Source of the DNA: Cyanobium sp. T1B-Tous
GTDB taxonomy: Bacteria > Cyanobacteriota > Cyanobacteriia > PCC-6307 > Cyanobiaceae
Direction of reading: 5' to 3'
NCBI RefSeq assembly: GCF_024345475.1
Contig: NZ_JAGQBE010000006.1
Location: 1-63,756, forward strand
DNA: 63,756 nucleotides
Below the pieces are notes generated by a model. The model did no database searches, was not told where the DNA came from, and worked only from the letters and a program-made list of their open reading frames with translations. Positions 28,965-36,665 of the stretch are shown piece by piece. A program made the position numbers and the translations under genes. Numbering within the stretch: the first letter of the stretch is position 1; each line of letters starts with the position of its first letter.

Positions 28965-29477
28965 TCAGAGCCACTGCATCCCCGGTGTCTCGAGCATTTC
29001 TGTGGTGGGCCAGGCTCCGAGTCCCGAGAGGGCTGCTCCGAGCATGGCCCACACCCCCCTCCCGCTGGCCAGGTCCTGTTCGGCGGCCCACTCGGCCTCC
29101 TGCACCTGGGTCTCGCTGAGGCCCAGGCCGTCCACCAACCGGCGATACACGGCCTTCTCCTGGGCGTTGATCGGAGAAGCGTCCTCGGGACGCTGACTCA
29201 CCCTGGCCATCATGTTGGCCAGTTTTAGGGCCAGAACCCTGTCTTCTTCACTGTCGAGGCCCCGGATCGCGTCCTCCAACACGGTGTTGTCCAGGCTCCA
29301 GGCAGCCAGTTGACGGGCCGCTTCCTCGGTGGGGCTGGATCCTTCGCTCCCCGGGAAGTACTGGGCCACCAGCTTCTCCAGCAGGTGTTTTTCCTGCGCC
29401 GACACGTCCCCATCGGCCCAGGCCACGCAGCAGACGATCCGGAGTAGGTCGAGCTGACGATCGCGTTCACGGGTCAT
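28965..29477 (-). CDS. TerB-like domain protein
   Basis: A 170-residue helical protein. The stretch CCVAWADGDVSAQEKHLLEKL matches the first acidic helix pair of the tellurite-resistance TerB fold, in which ADG...E motifs bind metal ions. No membrane segment is seen. It converges with the HLIP gene with a 9-bp gap. ATG 29477 is preferred over an upstream non-ATG start at 29525. The role is unknown, perhaps metal or stress sensing. Confidence 0.65.
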   Translation of the reverse strand: MTRERDRQLDLLRIVCCVAWADGDVSAQEKHLLEKLVAQYFPGSEGSSPTEEAARQLAAWSLDNTVLEDAIRGLDSEEDRVLALKLANMMARVSQRPEDASPINAQEKAVYRRLVDGLGLSETQVQEAEWAAEQDLASGRGVWAMLGAALSGLGAWPTTEMLETPGMQWL

Positions 29478-29635
29478 GGACGGTGCCGTTGGTGGTGCCC
29501 CCCATTGTGGTGGCCATGTCCTCAACGGATTTGCTTGGGGAGAGGGAGCCTGAGCCTGCGAATCACCCCCGGATGGGGGCAGACACGGGCATCAGGCCCA
29601 CCGATGATGGAACCAAGGGCGAGGGGAGAGGAACC

Positions 29636-29839
29636 ATGACCAGTGCCAACAGGACCAGCGCCAACACACGGATGGCTGCTAGCTGCTTGGGACGGACCTG
29701 TCTGAAGTGGCAGGCTGACGGCGAATTGACTCCCCTCGATCTGCGGTTGGTTCTCGAGCGGCTCGCCCAGGTCGATCAGGATGCAACGGTTCTGCTGGAT
29801 CGAACCGTCGACAACCTGCCATGTCCATCGATCAGTTGA
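29636..29839 (+). CDS. Small hypothetical protein upstream of Nif11 gene
   Basis: A 67-residue reading frame preceded by a strong GAGGGGAGAGG ribosome-binding sequence 4 bp before the ATG. The C-terminal half (ELTPLDLRLVLERLAQVDQDATVLLDRTVDNLP) looks like a helical, protein-like domain; the N-terminal part is low complexity. It overlaps the Nif11 gene by 19 bp. No family is recognised. Confidence 0.4.
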   Translation: MTSANRTSANTRMAASCLGRTCLKWQADGELTPLDLRLVLERLAQVDQDATVLLDRTVDNLPCPSIS

Positions 29840-30036
29840 AGGCCTTTCTGGGGCGTGTTCAGGATGATGCTTCGCTGCGCCTGGCCGTTCAGGCGGCAGC
29901 CACGGCCGACGATGTGGCCCAGATCGGCGCTGGATTGGGGTACGAATTTTCCGGTGACGAGCTGCTGCGTCTCTCGGGTCAGCGGGTGGGTCGGGTCACG
30001 GTGACCAAGCAGGACCTCCCTGGCGAGTACAACTAG
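29821..30036 (+). CDS. Nif11-like domain protein (stand-alone)
   Basis: A 71-residue protein matching the Nif11/nitrile-hydratase-leader family: MSIDQLKAFLGRVQDDASLR, then a helix ending in DDVAQIGAGLGYEFSGDEL. In picocyanobacteria this domain often forms the leader of lanthipeptide (prochlorosin) precursors. Here there is no Gly-Gly cleavage site and no Cys-rich core peptide, so it is more likely a stand-alone Nif11 protein or an orphan leader. No modifying enzyme is nearby. Confidence 0.8.
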   Translation: MSIDQLKAFLGRVQDDASLRLAVQAAATADDVAQIGAGLGYEFSGDELLRLSGQRVGRVTVTKQDLPGEYN

Positions 30037-30254
30037 GTTCCCAGGCTCTGCACCAGGCTGCCGGCGTCGAAGCGTTCCAGCAATTCAGCTCCGCCGAGAC
30101 CATGGGTCCAAAGCTCCACGTCGGCGTCGATGGGTGCTTGAAAGCACCAGTCTTCGAACGGAAAAATCACCTTTTCCAGGAAGTAGGCCTCGGCTCCGAT
30201 GCAGCGCAGAATCACCAGCCGCTCACTGCTATTGCGGTAGTGGCAGGTTTCCAT
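30033..30254 (-). CDS. DUF1830 family protein
   Basis: A 73-residue cyanobacterial protein of unknown function. The CHYRNSSERLVILRC opening and the FPFEDWCFQAPIDADVELWT segment match the DUF1830 pattern. It has three cysteines and is beta-rich. The METCHYRN start at 30254 is chosen from the family N-terminus. Its stop overlaps the convergent Nif11 gene by 4 bp. Confidence 0.75.
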   Translation of the reverse strand: METCHYRNSSERLVILRCIGAEAYFLEKVIFPFEDWCFQAPIDADVELWTHGLGGAELLERFDAGSLVQSLGT

Positions 30255-30405
30255 CGCGCCGGACGGGGGGAGACCCAGTGACCTTGTGCCATGGCCTGTC
30301 CAGCTTCTGTGCCGGTGCACACCGTTTCCGGGATTGTCCCCAGCAGGGGGCAGCGTGCTGCAGCCCCTCCAGCCGAAGCTAGGCCTCGCCCACGGATCGG
30401 CTGCC

Positions 30406-30645
30406 ATGTCATCCACCACGTTCACCACCCAGCTTTCGATTGGAGAACTGGAGGCCAACTACTCCCTGTACTGCCAGGCCCTGCGAATCCTGGCCCGTGA
30501 AGGCGCAACGGTGACCAAGGTGAAGCGCACCGTGTGCTGGAGCCGTCTCGAGACCCTCCATCAGTGCTTGCCCCGCCAGTACAAGGACCCGGAGATCCTG
30601 TATTTCCGCCTCTGCCGTGACCTGCAGACCGTCACCCCTGCCTGA
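30406..30645 (+). CDS. Conserved small hypothetical protein (79 aa)
   Basis: A 79-residue soluble protein with a helical core (IGELEANYSLYCQALRILAR) followed by a basic segment and a second helix. It appears to belong to a family restricted to picocyanobacteria, but no domain name can be assigned. It is divergent from the DUF1830 gene with a 151-bp gap that should hold promoters for both. Confidence 0.6.
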   Translation: MSSTTFTTQLSIGELEANYSLYCQALRILAREGATVTKVKRTVCWSRLETLHQCLPRQYKDPEILYFRLCRDLQTVTPA

Positions 30646-30864
30646 GGGAGGGCGGGGGCCAGCCTCCACCCCATCGGTGGACTCCCAGTCGCCAATGAGA
30701 TGGTCTACGGATGGAGTCTTGTTGGAGAACGGATTCAAGATCAAGCTCCCCCAGCCTGCTTTCGGCCAGCGCCCTCTGCCAGCTGATCGCCAACGCGTCG
30801 GGCTGAGCAGGGCCCGGCCAAGGCTGCCCAGGCTGGCTAGAGAAGGGGCAGTGAACCTGTGCCC

Positions 30865-31569
30865 ATGACGCTGAACACACGAGCCGTGGTTTGCACGGCT
30901 GCTCTGCTGGGGCTGATGGGTGCGGGCCCCCTGCTGGAGGTTGCCCAGGCCCGACCCCGGGCTGGAGGGGGCATGGGTGGACCGGCCTCCGGGGCTGGGG
31001 TTCGTCCCGGTGCCGGGTGGGGCGCTCCGGGTGCGGGGATGACGCGGGGGCCTGGCGTGGCCGCACCCGGTGTCGGTGCCCCGGGAGCCGGTGTGCGCCC
31101 GGGAGTGGGCCTGGGAGCGCCTGGTGCCGGCCTGACCCGGGCCCCCGGGGTGTCCGCCTGGAATCCAGGCTGGGCCAGGCGTGGCTACTGGCCCTCCCGC
31201 ACCTGGGCTACGGGGTGGTATCGCGCGTACCCCGCCGCCTGGCCCTGGTGGCGCACCAGTTCCGTGGCCTGGGGTGTCACCGGACTGGCCACCGCTGCCG
31301 CCATCACCAGCGCCGTGGATGCTGCGGCTGATCAGCAGTCGACGGTGATCGTTGTGCCCCAGACCAGCGTCCAGCTGGATTACGGCTCGATTCAGGCCCT
31401 CCCTCCCAATGGTGTGCAATTCGCCTACAGCGTGGCCGGCATGCCCTATGGGACGGCCACCAGTGACTGCAAGCAGGGGTTGCTCAACGGCCAGGCACCG
31501 ATGACGGCAGACCAGGCCCAGGTGCTCAACGCCAGCTGTCAGATCGCCTACGGCTCCGTTGGAGGGTGA
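30865..31569 (+). CDS. Secreted Gly/Pro/Ala-rich hypothetical protein
   Basis: A 234-residue protein with a signal peptide (hydrophobic 8-21, probable cleavage after AQA). Residues 38-96 are a low-complexity Gly/Ala/Pro region with a duplicated 23-residue unit. A Trp-rich patch (about 99-133) and a hydrophobic stretch (TGLATAAAITSAV) follow, then a C-terminal domain with two cysteines. ATG 30865 is chosen over GTG 30859. Its stop overlaps the next gene by 4 bp (GTGA). Function unknown; cell-surface location is likely. Confidence 0.65.
   Translation: MTLNTRAVVCTAALLGLMGAGPLLEVAQARPRAGGGMGGPASGAGVRPGAGWGAPGAGMTRGPGVAAPGVGAPGAGVRPGVGLGAPGAGLTRAPGVSAWNPGWARRGYWPSRTWATGWYRAYPAAWPWWRTSSVAWGVTGLATAAAITSAVDAAADQQSTVIVVPQTSVQLDYGSIQALPPNGVQFAYSVAGMPYGTATSDCKQGLLNGQAPMTADQAQVLNASCQIAYGSVGG
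30991..31152 (+). repeat. Duplicated Gly/Pro-rich coding unit
   Basis: Two copies of a 69-bp unit (30991-31059 and 31084-31152) encode GAGVRPGxGxGAPGAGxTRxPGV with 4 amino-acid differences. They lie in frame in the secreted protein gene and are spaced by 93 bp start to start. Confidence 0.8.
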
Positions 31570-32453
31570 CAGGGCCCTCCCTGCTGCGCATCCGCACGTT
31601 GGAGAAAGCCGACCTGCCGACGGTGATTGGCTGGGCTCGGGCCGAACGGTTCGCTCCCGGCATCGGAGACGTGGCCATCTATCGCCATACCGATCGCCAG
31701 GGACTCTGGGTGGGCTGCCTCGGCGGTCGCCCCATCGGCTGTATCGCCGGTGTGCGTTACAACGCTGCCTATGGATTCATCGGCCTGTTCCTGGTGGAGC
31801 CGGAGCAGCGGGGCCAGGGCTATGGCCGCCAGCTCTGGGCCCAGGCCCTCGATCACCTGAGTGATCTGGCCTGCATCGGCATCGAGGCCGCCCCGGATCG
31901 GGTTGCCGACTATGCCGGGTGGGGGTTTGAAGCCGCCTCGCCAACCCGCCGTTGGCAGAGGGTTGGCGCAGCTGGGGACGACACCTGCCTGGAGGGCTTG
32001 CCCGAGGGGTTGGCGTTGATCGAAGGGGAGGCCATTCCGCAGCAGGCCGTGCAGGCCTATGACGCCATGCGTGAGCCCAGCCCACGCCCCCACTTCCTGG
32101 CCGATTGGCTCGGCCATCCCGCCGGCACGGTGCTGGCCCTGCTCGATGCGAATGGGGCCTGCCATGGCTTTGGTCGGATCCGGCCCTGTCTGTTGCAGCC
32201 GGGGGAGGGATGGCGCATCGGACCCTTGCTGGCGGACAGCCCGGCCCTCGCCCAGCTCCTGATCACTGCTCTGCTGCAACGCCATCCTGGCGTTGTGCTG
32301 ATGGATGCACCAGGCGCCAATCCCCAGGCGGATCCACTGCTGCAGCGGCTTGGTTTTGTCGTCGTGGGAGAAACCCTGCGGATGTATCGGGGCACGGCTC
32401 CCACCGTGTCCCTTCGGGATGTGTATGGATTGGCGTGTCTGGAGCTGGGCTGA
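31566..32453 (+). CDS. GNAT-family acetyltransferase
   Basis: A 295-residue protein with an N-terminal GNAT domain; the acetyl-CoA loop is visible as EPEQRGQGYGRQLW at about residues 78-91. The C-terminal half (from about 145) resembles the second domain found in two-domain acetyltransferases (Acetyltransf_18 type). The GTG start overlaps the secreted protein gene by 4 bp, so both come from one transcript. The acceptor is unknown. Confidence 0.82.
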   Translation: MTGPSLLRIRTLEKADLPTVIGWARAERFAPGIGDVAIYRHTDRQGLWVGCLGGRPIGCIAGVRYNAAYGFIGLFLVEPEQRGQGYGRQLWAQALDHLSDLACIGIEAAPDRVADYAGWGFEAASPTRRWQRVGAAGDDTCLEGLPEGLALIEGEAIPQQAVQAYDAMREPSPRPHFLADWLGHPAGTVLALLDANGACHGFGRIRPCLLQPGEGWRIGPLLADSPALAQLLITALLQRHPGVVLMDAPGANPQADPLLQRLGFVVVGETLRMYRGTAPTVSLRDVYGLACLELG

Positions 32454-32508
32454 ACGGCGATGCCTGGCGGCCCGGTTCTGCGGGGCTCCAGGTGGATCAC
32501 GAATCGGG

Positions 32509-33627
32509 TTAGCGGGTGCGAATGGCGTTCACGTCGTCCGGGTGGCGCTTCAAGGCCGCCACGCAATCGGCGTCAATCTTGCCGATCTGCACCAGCCGTT
32601 CAAGCTCGGCAATCGCCGCCTCCAGGGGCCAGGGTTCCTTGTAGGGGCGGTGGGTGGTGAGAGCGTCGAAGATATCGGCCACGCTAATGATCCGGGCCTC
32701 GAGGGGAATCTGATCCCGCTTCAAACCCTTGGGATAGCCGGATCCATCCAGGCATTCATGGTGGCTGGCCACGACATTCACCATCATGGCCGAGTCGGGC
32801 AGCTCTTCGAGCCCGAATTCGCCGATCAGCCGATCCAGCACGTCGATCCCTTTTTGAACGTGGGTGTCCATGATCTGGCGCTCATCGGGATCGAGGCGCC
32901 CTGGCTTGAGCAGCACGCTGTCGGGAATGCCGATTTTGCCGATGTCATGCAGCGGGGCGAACAGGAACAGGTGCTCGATGAATTCGTCGCTTAAGTGATG
33001 ACTGGTGGCCAGATCCTTGGCGATTAAGCGGGCGTAGTGGGCCATCCGTTCGAGGTGGCTGCCGGTTTCGAAATCCCGAAGGTTGGCGAATTCCCGGGCA
33101 ACCTGGGCCGAGGCCGTAATTGAACGAACCACATTGAGTTCGCTCGAGATGGTCATGTTGATGAGTTTTGAATACAGGGAGAGATTGCGCTGAACCTCTG
33201 GGGTGAAGGCCCCGGGTTGGCGGGAGTCGTAGAAGAGGAAACCAATGAATTGATGGTGATCAAAGAGCGGTACGGTGAGCGATGACCGATATCCCTCCTT
33301 CAGCAGCCAAACCGAATGGAGAGAGTTGGCATGGACGGCCGCCGGAATGTCATCCAGCACGCGTACCGTGCCCTGTTCGGCGAGGTTGCTCAGCGACTTG
33401 CTGTCAGACAGTCGAAATTCGTAGCCGCTGATGGCAACGCCTTCCCGGGTGCTGCTGACGAAGGTTTTGAGCAGGTCTTCCTGTCGCTCATACAGCACAC
33501 AGGCGATGCGATCGACAACTGGAAAGCTCTCCAGTAATTGACTATGCAGTTGCCTGAGCCGTCCATTCAGTTGATCTCCAACCTCGCCAACGGTGAGTGC
33601 TTCGGTGTTGGGCTGATCAGGAGTCAC
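32509..33627 (-). CDS. GAF and HD-GYP domain c-di-GMP phosphodiesterase
   Basis: A 372-residue signalling protein. The N-terminal half (about 20-170) is GAF-like. The C-terminal HD-GYP domain has HLERMAHYARLIA, the HD pair H227-D228 in LHDIGKIGIPD, ASHHECLDGSGYPKGL with an intact GYP, and SVADIFDALT. These residues are complete, so cyclic-di-GMP hydrolysis is plausible. It is cytosolic, with no membrane segment. The start is GTG at 33627. A GAF-GGDEF protein lies 6 kb away. Confidence 0.92.
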   Translation of the reverse strand: MTPDQPNTEALTVGEVGDQLNGRLRQLHSQLLESFPVVDRIACVLYERQEDLLKTFVSSTREGVAISGYEFRLSDSKSLSNLAEQGTVRVLDDIPAAVHANSLHSVWLLKEGYRSSLTVPLFDHHQFIGFLFYDSRQPGAFTPEVQRNLSLYSKLINMTISSELNVVRSITASAQVAREFANLRDFETGSHLERMAHYARLIAKDLATSHHLSDEFIEHLFLFAPLHDIGKIGIPDSVLLKPGRLDPDERQIMDTHVQKGIDVLDRLIGEFGLEELPDSAMMVNVVASHHECLDGSGYPKGLKRDQIPLEARIISVADIFDALTTHRPYKEPWPLEAAIAELERLVQIGKIDADCVAALKRHPDDVNAIRTR

Positions 33628-33716
33628 AGTGATGCTTAAGCCTGGCTACATCCTAGGTGGGCCTCCCAGGTCTGGCCGCGACAAGGCAGGCTGGAGCTCT
33701 TCCCGCTCGCTGTGCC

Positions 33717-34163
33717 GTGCTGGCCGCCCTGGTGATTCTGTTGGTGATGGCGCTGGTGGTTGCAGGCCTGAATCCCGGTCGGGCCGATCTGGCCTGGTTC
33801 ATGCGGCTGCGGCGACCCCGCTGGTTGGTGTTCGAAGGATGGATTCCAGCGATCTGGCTGGTGATCTACGGCTGCTTTTTCGTGTCGGCCTGGCTCACCT
33901 GGCAGTCCTCCTGGAGTGGGGTGCTGATGGTGGGGTATCTGGTGCAGCTGCTGCTGGTGCAGAGCTACACCCTGCTGATCTGCCGCAGTCGCAGCCTGGG
34001 CAAAGGCACCGCGATCGGGTTTGCGGGCTGGGTGTGGGGAATCGCCCTCACCATGGCGGTGGTGATGCAAAGGCCCGCCGCTGCGGCCCTGCTGGTGCCC
34101 TACCTGGTGTGGGGCCCGGTGGGCACCTGGGTGACCTGGCAGATGCGTCAGCTCAACCGTTGA
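33717..34163 (+). CDS. TspO/MBR-family membrane protein
   Basis: A protein of about 148 residues with five hydrophobic segments. The MRLRRPRWLVFEGWIPAIWLVIY stretch matches the TspO/MBR pattern (KPxWxPP...W..LY). Bacterial TspO binds porphyrins and takes part in tetrapyrrole and stress responses. The start is uncertain: GTG 33717 leaves 90 bp for a promoter divergent from the HD-GYP gene; GTG 33657 would add 20 residues. The stop overlaps the convergent rhomboid gene by 11 bp. Confidence 0.75.
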   Translation: MLAALVILLVMALVVAGLNPGRADLAWFMRLRRPRWLVFEGWIPAIWLVIYGCFFVSAWLTWQSSWSGVLMVGYLVQLLLVQSYTLLICRSRSLGKGTAIGFAGWVWGIALTMAVVMQRPAAAALLVPYLVWGPVGTWVTWQMRQLNR

Positions 34164-34752
34164 TGTTGGGCCCCCGGTAGGGATCCCGGGCCACGGCCAG
34201 GGCCGCCAGTAGCCCGCCGCCAAAGCCACTGACGTGGCCGATCCAGCTGACGCCCGGCGGCGAGAAGATCGGCAGCAGGCTGGGGAGCACGCCGGCATAG
34301 GTCACCAGGGCCAGCCCCGAGAGCAGCATCGACAGGGGGCGTTTCTCCAGCCAGCCGATCAGCAGGAGGTAGCCCAGCAGCCCGTACACCACCCCGGACA
34401 GGCCATGGCTGCCCGTGGGCCAGAGCAGCCACACCGGAATGGCTGTGGCGTACACCCCCAGCCACACCGCCAGATAGTCCCGTCGCCCCCGCAGCAGCAC
34501 CAGCCAGGAGAGGGGCAGGAAGGTGAGCGAATTGGCGAGCAGGTGGCCGAACCCCCCATGGCTGAAGGGTGCGGTCAGCACGCCCAGGAAGGATCCACCT
34601 GGGGTCATGGCCAGGTTCCAGCGGCCGCCGAAGAGGAGCTGATCCACCAGCTCCTGCAGCCAGGGCAGCACCAGGATCAGGGGCGGGATCAACAGGGTGC
34701 GCCCGGCTCGGGCCAGCCAGCGATCCAGGCGTTGGGGCAGGGATCTGGTCAC
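34153..34752 (-). CDS. Rhomboid-family intramembrane serine protease
   Basis: A 199-residue polytopic membrane protein. The catalytic serine is S119 in HGLSGVVYGLLGY and the histidine is H173 in WIGHVSGFGGG; HLLANS upstream matches the third rhomboid motif. It would cleave transmembrane substrates within the membrane. Its GTG start overlaps the stop of the upstream unknown gene by 4 bp, making it the last gene of a tightly packed minus-strand run. Confidence 0.88.
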   Translation of the reverse strand: MTRSLPQRLDRWLARAGRTLLIPPLILVLPWLQELVDQLLFGGRWNLAMTPGGSFLGVLTAPFSHGGFGHLLANSLTFLPLSWLVLLRGRRDYLAVWLGVYATAIPVWLLWPTGSHGLSGVVYGLLGYLLLIGWLEKRPLSMLLSGLALVTYAGVLPSLLPIFSPPGVSWIGHVSGFGGGLLAALAVARDPYRGPNING

Positions 34753-35327
34753 GCGACGGGGGTGATGCTGCAGCGCAGCATGGCAAGGGCCTCATCGGGA
34801 AGGCCGAGAAAGCGATCCAGCCACCGGTCACCGCTGGGGGGCACCATCGCCACCCCCACCAACAGCGCACCCCCGTCGTCTCCGAGGGGCTGGCCCACGG
34901 CACTGTGGCGCTGGCCCTGCACCAGGCCCGTACCCAGCTGGGTATCAATCACGAGATCAGGGGCTTGGTAAAGGCCGGCGAGGCGGAAGCGAAAGCGGGC
35001 CTGGAAGCGCAACGTCACCTCGCCGGTGGTGGCATGGAGCCGGCCTGCCAGCTGGGTTGGAGCGATGGTGATGGAGAGGCCAGGGGGCAGGGGCAGCCCC
35101 AAAATCCTGGTGGTCTGCCAGGTGAGTGCAGGGATGCAGAGGCCTTCGGCCGGAAACACCAACGCCTGATCGTTGCCGCCTTCTGGGGCGTCCAGCCCAC
35201 CCATACCGCCGCCGCCGCGGGCGTCGTATCGGAACTGGGGATAGCGACCGATGGCCAGGGCGCAATCGGCGCCGGTCTGGAGCTGGAGCCTGGTGGGGAC
35301 AGGACCGCTGTTCACGGGGAAGGCCAA
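34749..35327 (-). CDS. Hypothetical protein in rhomboid operon
   Basis: A 192-residue protein with no recognised domain. It is beta-rich, with no clear signal or membrane segment; the middle part has alternating hydrophobic and basic residues (TLRFQARFRFRLAGLY), as in lipid-binding or barrel-like folds. TTG 35327 directly abuts the stop of the DUF296-glutaredoxin gene; GTG 35315 is another possible start. It is coupled to the rhomboid gene downstream. Confidence 0.55.
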   Translation of the reverse strand: MAFPVNSGPVPTRLQLQTGADCALAIGRYPQFRYDARGGGGMGGLDAPEGGNDQALVFPAEGLCIPALTWQTTRILGLPLPPGLSITIAPTQLAGRLHATTGEVTLRFQARFRFRLAGLYQAPDLVIDTQLGTGLVQGQRHSAVGQPLGDDGGALLVGVAMVPPSGDRWLDRFLGLPDEALAMLRCSITPVA

Positions 35328-35906
35328 TCAGTAGCCGCGCAGCTGGTCGAGCTCCCCACGGCTGTGCAGTTCAGCGAGGGCGTCGTAGCCGCCGATGGCC
35401 ACCCCATCAATGAACAGTTGGGGCACGGACTCCCCGCCACTGGGTTCGAGTTCAACGAAGGGAATCCCCAGGGTGCGCAGCATGCGCAAGGCCCGCCGGG
35501 TGTAGGGACAGCCCGGGAGTCCGGCAATTTCCACCCGGGGTACCCCGGGCTGGGCAGTCTGGGCGGGGCTGGGTTCGGCATCGGTCAGCAGACCGACGAG
35601 CAGATCGGCCCCCCGCAGCACCAGGGTGCCGTATTCGAGGTGCCCCCCCCACACCTGGCACTGGCCATCGGAGAAGCTCAGGTGGAGGTGCACCCCTTCC
35701 GGCGCCAGGGTGCCCTGCAGGGTGATGATTTCAAGCTCTCCGCTGAGCAGCGTGGGTGCTGCCTGGCCCGGGCAGGCGAAGGCCGCCTGCGACAGGTTCC
35801 CCACCACGCTCAGCACAAAGCCACCGGCGTTTTGGGTCAGGGCCAGCTGCTCGAGGCTGCGGCGCACGTCGCTGCCGGCATCAAGGTGGAGCGGCAGGGC
35901 GCGCAT
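35328..35906 (-). CDS. DUF296 (PPC) domain fused to glutaredoxin
   Basis: A 192-residue two-domain protein. Residues 1-107 match the plant and prokaryote conserved (PPC/DUF296) domain (MRALPLHLDAGSDVRRSLEQ opening, GFVLSVVGNLSQA, SGELEIITLQGTL). Residues 122-192 are a glutaredoxin-like thioredoxin fold with CPYT at 133-136, so only one active-site cysteine, plus VPQLFIDGVAIGG for glutathione binding. ATG 35906 is chosen by the PPC N-terminus; GTG 35954 would overlap the SDR gene by 4 bp. Confidence 0.8.
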   Translation of the reverse strand: MRALPLHLDAGSDVRRSLEQLALTQNAGGFVLSVVGNLSQAAFACPGQAAPTLLSGELEIITLQGTLAPEGVHLHLSFSDGQCQVWGGHLEYGTLVLRGADLLVGLLTDAEPSPAQTAQPGVPRVEIAGLPGCPYTRRALRMLRTLGIPFVELEPSGGESVPQLFIDGVAIGGYDALAELHSRGELDQLRGY

Positions 35907-35950
35907 CGCTGGGGCTGAAGCTCGCGGCAGGTTACGCCGGCCAAGGCTGG

Positions 35951-36616
35951 TCACCAGGGCAGCACCTCGCCGTTGGCATGCCAGAAGGTGCCCGAGCTCT
36001 CCAGCGTGAGGGCATCGATGCGCTGGAGCAGTCCGCAGACCGCCTCCTCCGGGCTGATGCCCTGGGAATTGAAGTTCACCATGCGGGTGCGCACCAGGCC
36101 TGGGTGCAGGATCGCCACGGCGATGCCCCGGGGCCGCAGGTCAATCGCCAGCGATCGGCCCGCCATGTTGAGCGCCACCTTCGACATCCGGTAGCCGTAG
36201 GAGCCGCCGGAGCTGTTGTCGTCGATGGATCCCATGCGGCTGGTCATCAAAATCAACTTGGATCCGGCCTGCAGCTGGCCCAGAAGAGCCTGGGTGAGCC
36301 GCAGGGGTCCCAGGGCATTCACCTCAAACTGGCGGCGCATGCTGGCGAGATCCAGCCGCTCGAGGCTGGTGGATTCCAGGAGTCCGGCGTTGTGGATCAG
36401 CCCATCGATCGGTCGTCCGTCGAGCCGCGCTACCAGGTTGGCGATCGACTCCCCAGCGGTGATGTCCACGCCGGATTCCAGGCGAACACCCAACGCCTCG
36501 AGCTCCGGTGATGGCTGCCGACACACGGCGATCACCTGCTCCCCCCGGGCCTGCAGCTGGCGGCAGTACTCCAGACCGATGCCCCGGTTGGAGCCCGTGA
36601 CAAGGAAGGTCTTCAA
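35951..36616 (-). CDS. Short-chain dehydrogenase/reductase
   Basis: A 221-residue NAD(P)-dependent SDR. The nucleotide loop is TGSNRGIG (residues 8-15), with HNAG, and the catalytic Ser...YGYRMSK set. The substrate is unknown. The start is TTG 36616. It may head the run SDR, DUF296-glutaredoxin, unknown, rhomboid. Confidence 0.88.
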   Translation of the reverse strand: MKTFLVTGSNRGIGLEYCRQLQARGEQVIAVCRQPSPELEALGVRLESGVDITAGESIANLVARLDGRPIDGLIHNAGLLESTSLERLDLASMRRQFEVNALGPLRLTQALLGQLQAGSKLILMTSRMGSIDDNSSGGSYGYRMSKVALNMAGRSLAIDLRPRGIAVAILHPGLVRTRMVNFNSQGISPEEAVCGLLQRIDALTLESSGTFWHANGEVLPW

Positions 36617-36665
36617 GGCAGCACGATCGGCAGGACGCGCCGTTCATTGTCTCTGCCGTTGTCCG

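Noticed and set aside
29821-30036. Nif11 gene considered as a lanthipeptide precursor
   Set aside because: There is no Gly-Gly-type cleavage site, no Cys/Ser/Thr-rich core, and no LanM or transporter gene in the window.
34749-34752. Overlap between the rhomboid gene and the unknown protein gene considered as one frameshifted gene
   Set aside because: Each product has its own complete fold pattern and a normal GTGA coupling overlap, so two separate genes is the simpler reading.
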